Source: Plantago major (Eukaryota > Streptophyta > Magnoliopsida > Lamiales > Plantaginaceae). Taken from it: 64,000 nucleotides of DNA. The position numbers and the translations under genes are program-made. Of this stretch, positions 11,290 to 22,447 are shown in pieces. The notes beneath the pieces are model-generated. The model ran no database searches and was not told the DNA's origin. It saw only the letters and a program-made list of their open reading frames with translations. The stretch is from the NCBI GenBank assembly GCA_026545765.1, contig CM048841.1, positions 24,401,397-24,465,396 of the forward strand, written 5' to 3'. How positions within the stretch are numbered: the stretch's first letter is position 1; every line of letters starts with the position of its first letter.

Positions 11290-13792
11290 AATGCTTATGG
11301 TTCTATTCATCAACGTTCATGTGTAGCTACACCCCAACAAAATGGAGTAGTAGAGCGCAAGCATCAGCACGTATTGCAAGTCGCTAGATCACTCTTATTT
11401 CATTTAGGTTTACCTCTCCAATATTGGTCTGATAGTGTGTTAACTGCTGTTCACTTGATTAATAGAGTACCTTCTAATGCTTTGCAGGGTAAAATTCCAT
11501 ATGAATTGTTATACAATGAACCTGTCAACTATGATTATATGAGAATTTTTAGTTGTTTGTGTTATGTCAGCACTTTATCAGTCAATAGACATAAGTTTGA
11601 TGCCAGAGCTGATAAGTGTGTGTTTCTTGGTTATAAGTTTGGGGTTAAAGGTTATAAATGTTTAAATTTATCTACTAAACAAATTGTCATTTCCAGAGAT
11701 GTTGTTTTTAAAGAAGATATTTTTCCTTTTCAACATTCTCTGCATCATCCTATTCCTGACAAAAGTGATAATTCTTCTTCAGCTTTTGATGCTTATCATC
11801 ATTTCTTTACTTCAGATATACCTGTTGCTACTGATGATTTTATTTCATCTTCTACACAGGTTTAAGATGATTTAACACATATTTCTGTTGATTCCACACA
11901 GATTTCTGATGATTCTACACAACTGTCTGATGTTCTTACACATGATCATATCTCAGATAATTCTGATTCTACAAATCATCCTATCATTGATAATGATGAT
12001 TCTATTGTTGATGTAGGCAATGCATTGAGAAAATCTAGTAGAATCAGAAATACACCAGCTCATTTGCAATTTTATGAGTGTAGCTTACCTCCTTCCTTAC
12101 AGCATTCTCAATCTCATGCTAATTTAGATCACTCTCATGCTAATTTTCTACACAGCTCATCACTTTATCCTATAGATAAACATATTTCTGTTGCTAATTT
12201 GGATTCTTCCTATGCTTGTTTTACAGCTAGTATTACTCAAATCACTGAGCCTAAGACTTATAAACAAGTAGTCAAATCTTCTGACTGGAAACAAGCCATG
12301 GCTACAGAAATTGCAGCACTTGAGAAGAATGATACATGGATTCTTACAGATTTACCACCTGGCAAAAATACAGTTGGTTGCAAGTGGGTTTATAGAGTTA
12401 AGTATAAGTCCGATGGCTCTATTGAAAGGTATAAAGCTAGGCTGGTTGCCAAAGGTTACACACAGGAAGAAGGGCTTGATTATTTTGAAACTTTTTCACC
12501 AGTTACTAAGCTTACCACAGTCAGAACCTTGCTTGCTATAGCATCTGCTAAATCATGGCATTTGCATCAGCTGGATGTCAATAATGCATTTCTTCATGGA
12601 GATTTGTCAGAGGAGGTTTATATGGTTCCTCCACAAGGGTATTGTTTACCTACTGATAATAGAGTTTGCAGATTAACTAAAAGTCTTTATGGCCTTATAC
12701 AGGCTTCAAGACAATGGTTTAGTAAATTGACATCTTCTTTGATTGTTTTTGGTTATATTCAATCTAAATCTGATTCCTCATTGTTTGTCAAGAATGTTGC
12801 TAACTCTTTTACTGCCTTAGCAGTTTATGTAGATGATATTATCTTGGCAGGAGATGATTTAAGTGAAATTCAAAGAGTCAAAGATCATTTACATCAGCAA
12901 TTCACAATTAAAGATCTTGGTTTACTCAGATATATGTTAGGCATTGAAGTTGCTCAGTCTGACAAAGGCATTGTGCTTTCATAGAGAAAATATGCTTTGG
13001 ATTTGTTAGAAGAAACAGGTTATATGGGATGCAAACCAGCTATTACACCTATGGATCCAAAATCAAGACTACATTCTTCTACTGGTACATTATTGACAGA
13101 TGCATCTTCTTACAGGAAGCTCATTGGCAAAATGGTCTATCTTACTATTACTAGGCCTGATCTAAGCTTTGCAATTCAAAATTTGAGTCAATTTATGAAT
13201 GCACCCACTACTGAACATATGGTTGCAGCTCACAGAGTTCTCAGATACATTAAGCATGCACCAGGCATTGGCTTATTGTTGCCCAGAACATCTTCCTTTC
13301 AGTTGAAAGCTTATAGTGACAGTGATTGGGCTACTTGTCCAAATACCAGAAGAAGTGTTATAGGATTTTGCATATATTTGGGTGATTCATTGATATCTTG
13401 GAAGAGTAAAAAGCAACATACTGTTGAGTAGAAGTAGTACAGAAGCTGAATATAGAGCACTTGCAGCAACCATATGTGAAACACAATGGCTATCTTATCT
13501 TCTTGCAGAATTGGGCATTCCACAGACAATTCCAGTTCATTTATATACAGATAGTCGAAGTGCTTTGTGTCTTGCCACAAATCCTATTCAACATGAGAGG
13601 ACAAAACATATCGAATTGGATTGTCATTTCATTCAAGAAAAAGTTCAGGCAAAACATGTTAAAATCTTCCAAGTGCAAAGTGAAGACATGGTGGCTGATT
13701 TGTTCACTAAACCTTTAGGTGGTTCTCTCTTTCTTTCTCATCTATCCAAGTTGAGCCTGAAAGATATCCATGCTCCACTTGCGAAGTGTTAG
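11290..13792 (+). pseudogene. Copia pol remains: integrase C-terminus, reverse transcriptase, RNase H
   Basis: Integrase C-terminal wording is clear (QQNGVVERKHQHVLQVARS, INRVPS, CVFLGY). Reverse transcriptase follows with KWVYRVKYKSDGS, LVAKGYTQEEGLDYFETFSP, LDVNNAFLHGDL, the catalytic YVDDIILAGDD and the KDLGLLRYMLGIE motif. RNase H ends it, with YSDSDWATCPNTRRS, RSSTEAEYRALA, TDSRSALCLA and DLFTKPLG. The order integrase-RT-RNase H is diagnostic of Ty1/copia (Pseudoviridae). The lineage is close to the Ale/Ivana group by wording, but this was not tested. The coding part is broken. Confidence 0.93.
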
Positions 13793-14163
13793 AGATCAAG
13801 ATTTAAGCATTCAAGTTGACAAAGAAGCAGCAAATACAGTTGAGAAACAAGCAGCAAAGACCAGAAGAAAGCCAAACAAAGAGAAACAAGGAGAAGTCGC
13901 ATTTTGCTCATTACGTTTTTATATAAAGAAAATTGCACTTTGTACCTTGTGCTGTAAATGTTGTACGTTTCTGTTAAGATGAGTTTAGGTTAGTTATAAA
14001 TAGGAAAACAGAGCAAAGGAACCTCACTTTTGATCCATTCAATCTTTTTCGTTTCATTGTATTCATCTTCATCTTCAATTTGATCTGTTCTTGATCAAAT
14101 TTAATTCAATATACTTTGATCATTCTTGATCATCTTTCAATTCAATCATTCTGATTGTTAACA
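13787..14163 (+). repeat. 3' LTR of the copia element
   Basis: The 377-bp LTR runs from TGTTAG to GTTAACA (TG...CA ends), with a TATA box at 13995-14002, and is followed directly by the TGCTT duplication. Its start overlaps the end of the RNase H frame by a few bases. Confidence 0.93.
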
Positions 14164-14340
14164 TGCTTCCTCAGTTATTTTGGTAATCAATCCAAATTTA
14201 AAGACAATGTATATAGTACCAACTCCTGGTGTGAAGCTATACTCTCCTGAACTTTTTTCGTGAGCTTGTATGTCTTCAATCTTGATGCTTTTACACCCTG
14301 AAGATTTTTCTCACTAATGTCAACTTGTATCTGTCTTCAG

Positions 14341-14441
14341 AAACAACCAAGATTATGAAAGCAGCCATGGAGCCAGCTTATGATATAGAGAGCTGCATTT
14401 TGATCTACGAAGTTATTGGAAACCCAGTGATGAGACCTTGA
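14341..14441 (+). other. Possible terminal coding exon of an unidentified host gene
   Basis: CTGTCTTCAG precedes an open segment that in one frame reads ...TKIMKAAMEPAYDIES, then CILIYEVIGNPVMRP and a TGA. The acceptor is good, and AT-rich sequence after the stop fits a 3'UTR. The protein is not recognised. The position just right of the copia element suggests it belongs with the exon-like pieces at 9291-10249, but frame compatibility was not proven. Confidence 0.25.
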
Positions 14442-14888
14442 TTCTGTCTTACTGTGCATTTAGCAATTCCTTAATTTTCACAATGTAAAATGATATAAGA
14501 TTGCGATCGCTACCTCAGTTATTTGCTATAAAAGAAGATGCAAACTAGAAAAGACATTTGACCATTTGTAATAAAAAAATTTACTATAACACGTTATTAC
14601 ATTTTTAACTCGGTGCGTAACACCGATTTTCTTAGTGAAAACAAGTAATGTAAATTTTAGCAAAACATACAATGTAGATCTGGATATGTTCCGACGACCA
14701 CACAAAGAAAAGAAATATTGTGTACACATAAATCTTACAAATCAAAGCTAATATTATTAGGCAATATAAACATTAACTTTTTGGTTGTGATTGAGAATAA
14801 TAAATTTTGAAATATTATTATTTTCTTCTGTAACTTCTACACTTTTATAATATTAACCAACTTTTACAATTAATCATAAATTCACATA
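14442..14888. other. AT-rich intergenic DNA
   Basis: No supported gene, motif or repeat was recognised in this stretch. Confidence 0.5.
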
Positions 14889-14897
14889 GATATCGGT

Positions 14898-15070
14898 GGA
14901 AAATTATTACCTAGACCGGGTCTATGACTTTTTCATAGACCTTGTGGCCAAGAAATTGTCCACATCACACAATCATTAAGTGTGCCACACACTTGTTTGA
15001 TATTGTAGAGCATTTCTAACCACATGGTCTATAAAATTAATTGTAGACCTGGTCTACGTAACTATTTTCC
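14898..15070. mobile_element. Mutator-like (MULE) MITE, 173 bp, with 9-bp target duplication
   Basis: The left end is GGAAAATTATTACCTAGACC, then GGGTCTA. The reverse complement of the right end is GGAAAATAGTTACGTAGACC, then AGGTCTA. Immediately outside are the 9-bp flanks GATATCGGT (14889-14897) and GATATTGGT (15071-15079), one mismatch apart. A 9-bp duplication with long inverted ends is typical of Mutator-type elements. It is non-coding and depends on a transposase elsewhere. Confidence 0.88.
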
Positions 15071-15233
15071 GATATTGGTAGAATTGTTCTGAGACAGATC
15101 AAAATAACTTAGCAAACCATAGAGTAAGTCCAGAATGCGTGTGACGCGTGTGACATAATATTCATGTGAATGAAAGAGTTGTCATAGGGAGTGTCTGCCA
15201 TGTGTTTGACAAAACTCCTCAATGAACAGTATA

Positions 15234-15536
15234 TCATTCAAAGATACCAGAAGGTGATTTCCACAATTCAAGTAAGATTATACTAAACTGATTTAAATGT
15301 AACTGCTGCAACTCAAGAAATATCATAAAGGCCTCCTTATAAACACTTGTATTCCTATAAAGCTGTAAAGCATACGGTTCAATTAAATAAACCTTGGCCA
15401 TGACCAATACTTGTGTTGATTCCATTTTCACCATGAATTCATTCAATCTGTCATTCTTTAAAGACATATACAGCCACCTGACTGCCTCAGATTATCTATT
15501 CTTCTCCACGAACAGGAAGATTAAAAGTGCTTGCAT
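15234..15536 (-). pseudogene. Unidentified broken host reading frame
   Basis: From an ATG at 15536 the - strand reads MQALLIFLFVEKNR, a TAA stop at codon 15, then SEAVRWLYMSLKNDRLNEF and on through EPYALQLYRNTSVYKEAF to a stop near 15234. The amphipathic helical texture (MIFLELQQLHLNQF) resembles an alpha-helical repeat protein, but no family could be named. The in-frame stop and lack of a clear continuation suggest a pseudogene or a single captured exon. Confidence 0.35.
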
Positions 15537-15937
15537 TCCAAAAAGTTAGAAAAAGAAGGATCTCATTGTGAAAAAACAGATACGTTTCATTTTTTTTGTA
15601 CCAATTCCACTTATGGCTCTGTAAATCTCAACGAGCTTATTTAAAGGTAGTCTACTGGAGTAACTTGTTAAAGTTGGAAAGGTCAAGCACATAACCATTA
15701 CATGTATCAAGGTTTATAGTAGATTATTGTAGATAATAGATCTTACGAAAAGCTGTTGTATTCATTCTGGTTAGGTCCAAGGAGGTAGCTTTCGATTCTA
15801 CTTTAAAATAACAAGAGATAATAGAGAGAAGTCTTTAGTTAGTTAGTCATGGTTGATTTTAATGCAAACTCTATCCCGAGAGCCTGGTCAGCTTGAGTGA
15901 GAAAAAGGTTGAAAATGCGAGCAAAGAAAACAAGAGA

Positions 15938-16090
15938 GGTCAAGAGGTGTATGCCCCCCATTCTTAGAATATCGCCTTCTTGAACCGAAAGTCACAGGTT
16001 CGAACTTTCCAATTAGTATAGATATGATATAGATATAGAATTGTAGTGGTGTCTATAGCAGAAACGCATACCGATCTGGTCAATCAGGAA
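15938..16090 (+). repeat. Possible tRNA-derived SINE (box B GGTTCGAAC)
   Basis: ACAGGTTCGAACTTTCC near 15991-16007 fits a pol III box B, and GAGGTCAAGAGGTGTATGCC about 55 bp upstream could be a weak box A. Downstream is a short GATATAGATATAG stretch. No full tRNA fold or poly(A) tail is seen. Confidence 0.3.
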
Positions 16091-16570
16091 TGAGAAGTAA
16101 GCTTAGTCACTACTACATATTAACAACGAAATAGTCCTTTTTGTTTAGAAATAGTTTATTTTAGTTGGATTTAGTTATAAGAGTAAATTGTAGAGGTTGT
16201 TGGGGAAGATCCAAACAGAGAGTGTTTTAGATTCATAGTACTGAAGTCGATTGACTAAGAAAGGGATCTGTAAGTAGCAAATTTATCAGAATAATTCCTG
16301 TTATTTTCTTTCCTGGTGCTTGAATTTGGAAGTGAGATCACCTGTATAACATAGTCTACCAAGTAGTGAGATACTAAAATGGTGAACTTTTCCTGTGAAA
16401 GGCTTTGTATGTAGTGTAGCTATTTGCACCTTAAAATTTTGCAGGCATGTATATGCATTACAGTAGTACAATAATTTTGAAAACCATGACTTGTTATTAA
16501 TGCAAGGTGTCTTTTGAAGTAACTAAAGTTCTATAAACCAACCAATGGGGAAAATGATGAACTTCTAATG
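16091..16570. other. Intergenic DNA left of the Tat element
   Basis: No gene or recognised repeat was seen. The last five bases before the element (CAATC, 16571-16575) are its target duplication. Confidence 0.5.
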
Positions 16571-16575
16571 CAATC

Positions 16576-17014
16576 TGTTGAGGGGTAAAACCTCGAACAC
16601 TAACTAACTAAACTATTACAAGCAACCTAGTCTAAGGCCCGCCTCTGACTTAAAGTCCGACGTAGTACCGGTCCGAGCTTGAGTACCTGAAAGGACTAAG
16701 TTGGGGGGGGGGGGGGTTAGAACGGGTTACCCGGATTGCCTATGTCAATCCAGTAAGAGACTTTACTCAAGAGAGAGTTGGAAGCTCTCAATGTAATAGT
16801 TATGAGGGATTATGATAACACTTGGGAATTGACTTAGGGATTCCCACATTGATATTGCTTACCTTAAGGTCTTGGACCTTGTGCTATATTTATAGTTATC
16901 GTACCTTATGAGGTCGCCCATAAGATGATGCCAAGTGTACGCTTCAGATTTGGACACCAATGCTACCTTTGGCCCATGGCCCATTAGTGAACAGTAACCC
17001 AATACTAATCAATT
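16576..17014 (-). repeat. 3' LTR of the Tat element
   Basis: It starts (+ strand) TGTTGAGGGGTAAAACC, as does the right LTR, and matches its first approximately 430 bp. A TATA motif for the - strand, CTATAAATATAG, lies near 16884-16895. A G14 run (16703-16716) corresponds to only G6 in the right copy. Confidence 0.85.
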
Positions 17015-17805
17015 AGCAACATCGAAACTCAGAGCAATCACAAAGCAGTCCGAGCAATTGAAGACCCATCCGAGCAAGTGTAACTCACAGAATTTTGAGA
17101 TTTCTTCTTCGAATCCGTACCCTCGGAGAAGCAGCAAGGCTCAGTCGTCCGTTCAAATTTGTCCAGTCAACTTTGTCAAGTAAGTACGTCTTCACTCCTC
17201 CTAAGTTCTCTCCTTTTCGTGATATGCTTACTACCTGCTCGTATGTTTTTGCCCTGCTCGAATATAAAATTGTCGAGTCCGTATTTGCCGATGTTGCGAG
17301 TAATAGGCTTTAGCAGCGTTCTTAGTTGAAACAATTCTCCTTTGTACTGTTGCGTGCCAATTTTATTGCCAGTATCCTGTTGATTCATCTCGCGTGTCAT
17401 GCCCACTGTAACCAAAATTTGATTATGCATGCTTATTGGGTAATGTGTTGGTGCCAATTGGCACACAGTCTTCCGTTAATTGGCCTCGCTTAGCGTGCCA
17501 GGTAGGGTAGACGATAGTGCCGATGGCACGTTTCAGTGTGCCAAGGTTAGTGCCACTAGTGCCGAGACTAGACTTCATGTAGAAAAAACTGGTTAAGTAG
17601 AACTTCGTAGGCTTTCTTTGACTTAAGAAGATACCTAAACGAACTCTCGAACAATCACCACTATCGTTTCTGACTCGTTTCCTTCTGCCCTAGGATGTCC
17701 GGGAGCGATAGTTAGAACCAGCACGAGGCACCAGGCTACAATGATCACGATGAACTTAGGAATTTGGGTCCATGGATTTGACCTTGTCCGTGGGAGATTT
17801 CCTAG

Positions 17806-20524
17806 TTGTGGACCTTGGGTCGTCCAAGGACTCTGATGCTGGGCAAGGAGTCCGTGGTGCGGCAGAAGCACAGGCGTGTTGCAGCGGGTCAGGGTGATCT
17901 TGCTAGGACTAGGTCGTTAGTCCAATCTCGGACTATAGGTGGTGTTGGGACGTCCGGGGATCCGAACGAACTGCATGTGGGAAGGAAGCGGCTTGATCGG
18001 AGGCTGATGAAGTCGAGATGTTCGAGGCTGGGGTGGAAGATCGTGTTGTAGCGGAAACAGGCTTGTCCAAACCAAGCACGTCTGGGAGACCCGAAGATGT
18101 CGATGAGGAGGAGGAAGATGGTGAGGAAGAGGAAGACGAGGAGAAGGAGGAGAAAGGAGAAGGAGGATCTCATGTCGCTCGTCCCCCTAGACGCACTGGT
18201 CGGCGGATTGCATTACATCCTGCTGCGTCCGTTCAATCCAGCCTTCCATTAGTTGAGGGACGTGGCGCGAAGGCTGCCAGAATCAAGTTCCCCCGTCCTG
18301 CGTCCGCTGTTGTGATAGCGGACGAATTTGGAGAACTAAATACTGACGGACTTCTTCCTACATGCCCATCAAGGGTTAAAGCGGAGGATATTCCAGAATG
18401 GAGGCGGAAGTGGGAGATCCCCGATTCCGTAGAAATCATAGTTCCAGAGCCCGGACACGCCTTTTACAATCTGCCCGCCGGGTATATGTGTGTACACGAG
18501 GTAGCTTTTGCTTGTGGGTGGAAGATCCCCATTGCAACGGAACTGAAGCATATTCTGAACCACATTGGGATTGGTCCGAGTCAGGTTATCCCAAAGTCCT
18601 TGGGTAACCTTATCTGCTTCGTCGTTTTTTGTAAGAAGAAGGGGCAGCCAGTAAATTTGAGAACTTCAGGCAGCTCTTTCATGTTTCGTTCAGTTCGGGG
18701 AATCCCCTCTTCTATACTTTTGTGAATAGGAAACCCTATAACTTCATTTCGGACTCCATTTCGTCGTTGGGATCGAAGTGGTGGGATAGGTACGTTTTCC
18801 TACGAATGGCTCTGAAACACAGGCGTCCAGAGGCAATGGAACAATAGGGACTGCCAACAAAGTTCCTAAGGGAGAGCATCCCGGATTGGCGCCCCCTTCC
18901 GAAGAACGTGGCTCCGTGGGTGGCAGCGATCCACAAAAAGTATAACCCACCTGTTTATCCGTTCCACGGATTGATCTGTTAGCCACTTCCTTATCTGTGT
19001 GGACTAACAGACGCAGTGGAGGTTGGAGGGAAGACGGACTTTAGTAAGGATTTTTTGACTTGAAACTTTGTGCTCTTTCTTCTTCGGGATACTCTGTTTT
19101 GATTACGTATTTCCGCAATTCTGATAATCCTTCTTTAACATATCTGTATCTGACGCCTTTGTTTTATTGTGCAGCTCACTGGTTCGACTACATCATGTCC
19201 ACGCTCTGTGAAAAGAAAAGGTTGCAGAGGGAGCAGCAAGTCTTGGAGGTCGCCGCTGGTCAGAGGACCAAAATCATCAACACTTCCGCGGGTCTTCCTA
19301 TGTCGGATCCAAAGAAGCCGCAGTGTTTGCCGCAGAGGAAGAAAGGCGGAACAAGGCTGGAGAGGATTCACAAGCCTTGGTTGTGCCCGACAAGGGCAAA
19401 GCCCCTGCCACTCAGAGCGCCACTGCTTCAAAGTCCCAGGCTTCCGCTGCTCCAGCACCACAGCGGGAGGCGTTGATGCAAGACGCTATTACCTCGGGAC
19501 GCAAGAGGGGAGCAACCTCGGAGGCTCCCCCCGCAGCAACGAGACAACAATTGTCCGCTGTCTTGCCTGTTGACCAAGCTGCTCTTGATAAGGAGTAGGA
19601 GCAGGCTTGCGGACTCCCTGAGGTTGAGCGGGTCGGAGGGCTGGATGGGCTATACCAGTGGGTAAGTAATCTTTCCATGGTCTCCTTGGCTTGTTCTTAG
19701 TATAATAGAAATGTAACTTATATCCTTGCGGATATCTCGCAGCTCGGATGTTTCGTCAGGGCCATGCAATAGAAGGCCGGCGAACGCACTACTATTGAGG
19801 AGGACCTGCACAAGGCTATGGCCACATCCGCGGATGAGGCGGAGAAGGTGAAGCAGCTGAAAGAGCAAGAAGTGAAGTTCAATAAGCTGAGGGCCAGCTG
19901 GGAAGAAATCAAGGCGGACCTTGACTGGAAGGAGAACTTTGTCGACAAGTCGATGAAGGCTTTCCTGGATTCCAAGGATATGCTGCTCGGAGGCCTCCAA
20001 TATGCCCGTCTTCAGGCTGGTCGTGACTTCATGGAGTCTGACTCCTTCAAGTTCTTGACGGCGGACAAATCCGATGCCTCCACTTTGGATGGGTTCGTGT
20101 CCGCTATCGGGCATTGATCAAGGACTACTTCCACCGGACTTATTTGGAAGGAAGGTTAATCCCTTCTGCGGATGCTAATGGTGTGGAGGTCCCTGTCGAC
20201 AGTGTCTCGGATGAACAGTTGGCCGCGTGTGAGTTTGCGGAACTAGTCACCGAGGAGGGTGAGATCGAGATTCAAAACGACGGGCCCTTCCTCCCGAGGT
20301 GGGTCTCGGATGCCCTCCGAAAGGTATGCTTTGTACCTTTCGATAATTACCGGGCTTTCCTAAAGAAGTGGTTCTTCCTGCCTTCCCGGGTCGTTGGCCT
20401 TCCCGTGGATTTCAACTTGTTCAATCTTGTTGAATCCCTTGCTGCGCAAGTCGTCTCCAACACGCCCCCTGTCGATCCGCCCCAAGCTGGTGAAGCTGGT
20501 CCGAGCCAAGCCGGACCTCAGTGA
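17806..20524 (+). pseudogene. Antisense gene of the Tat element (Transposase_28-like domain)
   Basis: These frames run opposite to gag-pol. The first (18018-18725) has an acidic low-complexity stretch (EEEEDGEEEEDEEKEE), then FYNLPAGYMCVHEVAF and ILNHIGIGPSQVIPKSLGNL. This fits the 'putative gypsy type transposon' domain (Pfam Transposase_28), known as an extra ORF in plant Tat elements. Farther on are an Ala/Pro/Gln-rich region (19323-19598) and a coiled-coil (19818-20117; EAEKVKQLKEQEVKFNKL). GT-AG pairs near 19042/19178 and 19661/19741 look like introns. The segment ends with a TGA at 20522-20524, 6 bp before a hairpin. Its function is unknown. It is part of a fossil element and only its parts are described. 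Confidence 0.75.
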
Positions 20525-20530
20525 GATGTC

Positions 20531-20544
20531 CGGGGTATGCCCCG
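20531..20544 (+). terminator. Hairpin at the end of the antisense gene (copy 1)
   Basis: CGGGG-TATG-CCCCG is a 5-bp GC stem with a 4-base loop, 6 bp after the TGA of the antisense frame. The following GTTGAAATTCTGTACTT is shared with copy 2 at 21344. Its role as a 3' processing or end signal is inferred. Confidence 0.45.
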
Positions 20545-20949
20545 TTGAAATTCTGTACTTGCTGAATTTTTCTGTTGGATTTGTATCTTTTGATGGCACG
20601 AAATGTCGCCATGTACTATTGCTTTGATTCGTATTTAACCGAGGATCTAAACCTCCTATGCTTCTGAATTATTACTTGCTCTCTTCTCTGCTTCCTTTTT
20701 ATCTGTCGTTCATATGCTGAGTTATCATAAATTACACATCTCTTAAGAGTACGGATCGCTGTAGATGACGTCCGATGTAGAAATCAAACCATCATCTTTC
20801 CGATCCTCAAACCGTTCATTTTTTGGGATGCGTAATTCTTCTAGAAGGAGGAAGGTGAAACAGTGAAACGGTCTTTATTGCTGCGTCTTTTCATCTTCCC
20901 AGTCGTCGGATGATCGACAGGTGGCGAGATCGTAAAGACCCGTCGCGAC

Positions 20950-20958
20950 TATAAATAA
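20950..20958 (+). promoter_or_regulatory. TATA box on the antisense strand of the Tat element
   Basis: CGACTATAAATAAGGG is followed about 30 bp later by a CT-rich start-like region (CTTTTTCACTGCTGTACTC) and about 130 bp later by the antisense frame at 21088-21333. The arrangement fits a plant pol II promoter pointing opposite to gag-pol. Confidence 0.5.
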
Positions 20959-21087
20959 GGGTGTGGTAATTCTTCCTTTTTCACTGCTGTACTCTTCTCC
21001 AATCTTCCTTTTGTTTAACCCACTCCGTTTTCCAAAAGAGGCAAACTCCTGCAGGAAGTCTGAATCCGATGAGGACGAATATCATCA

Positions 21088-21333
21088 TTGGGTAAATTGT
21101 GCTTGCGGGAATATGCATCCATAATTTACCTGGCGAGGGCTGCGGATGACCCGATCCTTCTTGATTTTGAAGGCGATCCCCCTCGATGTCCGGGAATAGC
21201 TAGGAGGTTAGCCGAGGAAGAGAGGGAGCGGACGCTGAAGTTGATCCGTAGGAGGATCCAAATGCAGCAGCAAGCTCGTCAGGACCGAGGTGGTGGCTCG
21301 GAATCCCAAGGCTCGACTTTCGGAATCTGGTGA
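21088..21333 (+). pseudogene. Second small antisense reading frame of the Tat element
   Basis: An 81-residue frame starting MGKLCLREYASIIYLARAAD has a basic/Glu-rich middle (RLAEEERERTLKLIRRRIQ) and a Gly/Ser-rich end. It has a TATA box about 130 bp upstream and, 10 bp after the stop, a near copy of the hairpin that ends the first antisense gene. It is not recognised as a known family. It may be a second small gene or the end of a decayed copy of the larger antisense gene. Confidence 0.4.
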
Positions 21334-21343
21334 AGGAACAAGG

Positions 21344-21357
21344 CGGGGTATGCCCCG
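21344..21357 (+). terminator. Hairpin at the end of the antisense gene (copy 2)
   Basis: This is the identical 14-mer to 20531-20544 (CGGGG-TATG-CCCCG), again shortly after a stop codon. It is followed by GTAGAAGTATGTACTT, homologous to copy 1. Confidence 0.45.
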
Positions 21358-21681
21358 TAGAAGTATGTACTTATTCTTGGACCTTTTCAGATTGTACCTC
21401 TCGTATGTAAATGTTCGGATAATTTTGTCTATAAAATTCGAACTACTTTTCATCGGATGAGATCGCCACCTTTTTCTCATTCGTGCTTCATCGGATTATG
21501 TTGATGCACTTATTGTCGTAAGGCGGTTAACAAATTCAAATTTCGGACGTGATTAATGGGCTTGTTTGGGTTTGGTCAGATAATCCAACTGACCCCACAC
21601 TGTTCAACTCGAACGGGTGGCTCAAGCCCATTGCTGACATCAATCTGTTTGCGTGGCGGACGTTGATTGGTTGGATTGTTC

Positions 21682-21690
21682 TATAAAAAG
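21682..21690 (+). promoter_or_regulatory. Second antisense-strand TATA box in the Tat element
   Basis: GTTCTATAAAAAGGCACG is followed by TCTTCTCTTCTTG and an ATG at 21756 that opens only an 18-codon frame (MACKSSKPDLLSFLPILL). A TGCAG-GTAGATCG acceptor-like site lies near 21999. The downstream product is unknown. Confidence 0.4.
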
Positions 21691-22447
21691 GCACGACCCC
21701 AGTGCCAAAACCATGTAAACTGATCCCAAACTCTTCTCTTCTTGTCTTTGGGATCATGGCTTGTAAATCATCGAAGCCGGATCTCTTATCTTTTCTTCCC
21801 ATCCTACTTTAGTGCTTCAAATCTCTCTTGAATTGGAAATGGTTTCCTAATTTCAAGAGAGTTTGAGTCTCTAAAGCCGGTTAGGCGGAAATCTCCTTCT
21901 GTCTGAACTTTGTTCTCCCCGGACACGGGATTTGCGTTGCCATGTTTTGGTGGTATCATGAGGGATTCCATCACGTTTAACCATTTTCCTGTGTGCAGGT
22001 AGATCGAGTTCCTGGCCTCCGCACAAACCAGACTTGCCGCTTGATATGGAAGAAGCTTTTCCCGACGGGGGAACGATTTTTGATGGGAGATGACGTATCC
22101 TCGAAGACGTTTTTTGCATTTTTCGTATTGCGTCCATAAGTCCGGATAACGATCCGAGATTGTAGGTTGCACATACAGGATTATGTATAATTCGTCTTTG
22201 TATGAATAAAATCCCTTGCTTTCCTTCTCGTCGTTAAATGAACGTTAAATCTCAGATGCATAAATCGAAAAATCACAAATCGAAAGATAGAGGTTGTATT
22301 GATTTGCCGGAAATTCAATTACAACGTGCGGGCTCTATGACCAATGACAAAAGGATCATCAAAAAACAGAACTGGCGGAGTTCCGTGTAATAGATAGTTA
22401 GAATTTAAGATGACCAAACGATCTGACGGAGGTTCGCATAGCCATCT

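Larger units (their letters stand above)
10906..14163 (+). mobile_element. Ty1/copia LTR retrotransposon, fossil, bounded by TGCTT duplications
   Basis: Two LTRs in the same orientation flank a shortened coding interior. The 5-bp sequence TGCTT lies immediately left (10901-10905) and right (14164-14168), a perfect target duplication. Parts present in order are the C-terminal part of integrase, reverse transcriptase and RNase H; gag and protease were not seen, so it cannot be autonomous. The LTRs differ at about 8 of 360 aligned positions (about 2%), which at common plant rates suggests insertion around one million years ago. It is broken, with a handful of breaks. Confidence 0.93.

Noticed and set aside
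21536-22172. Several frames on the - strand left of integrase in the Tat element
   Set aside because: No recognisable domain and they overlap antisense-strand promoter-like DNA; they may be chance frames in the 3' region.
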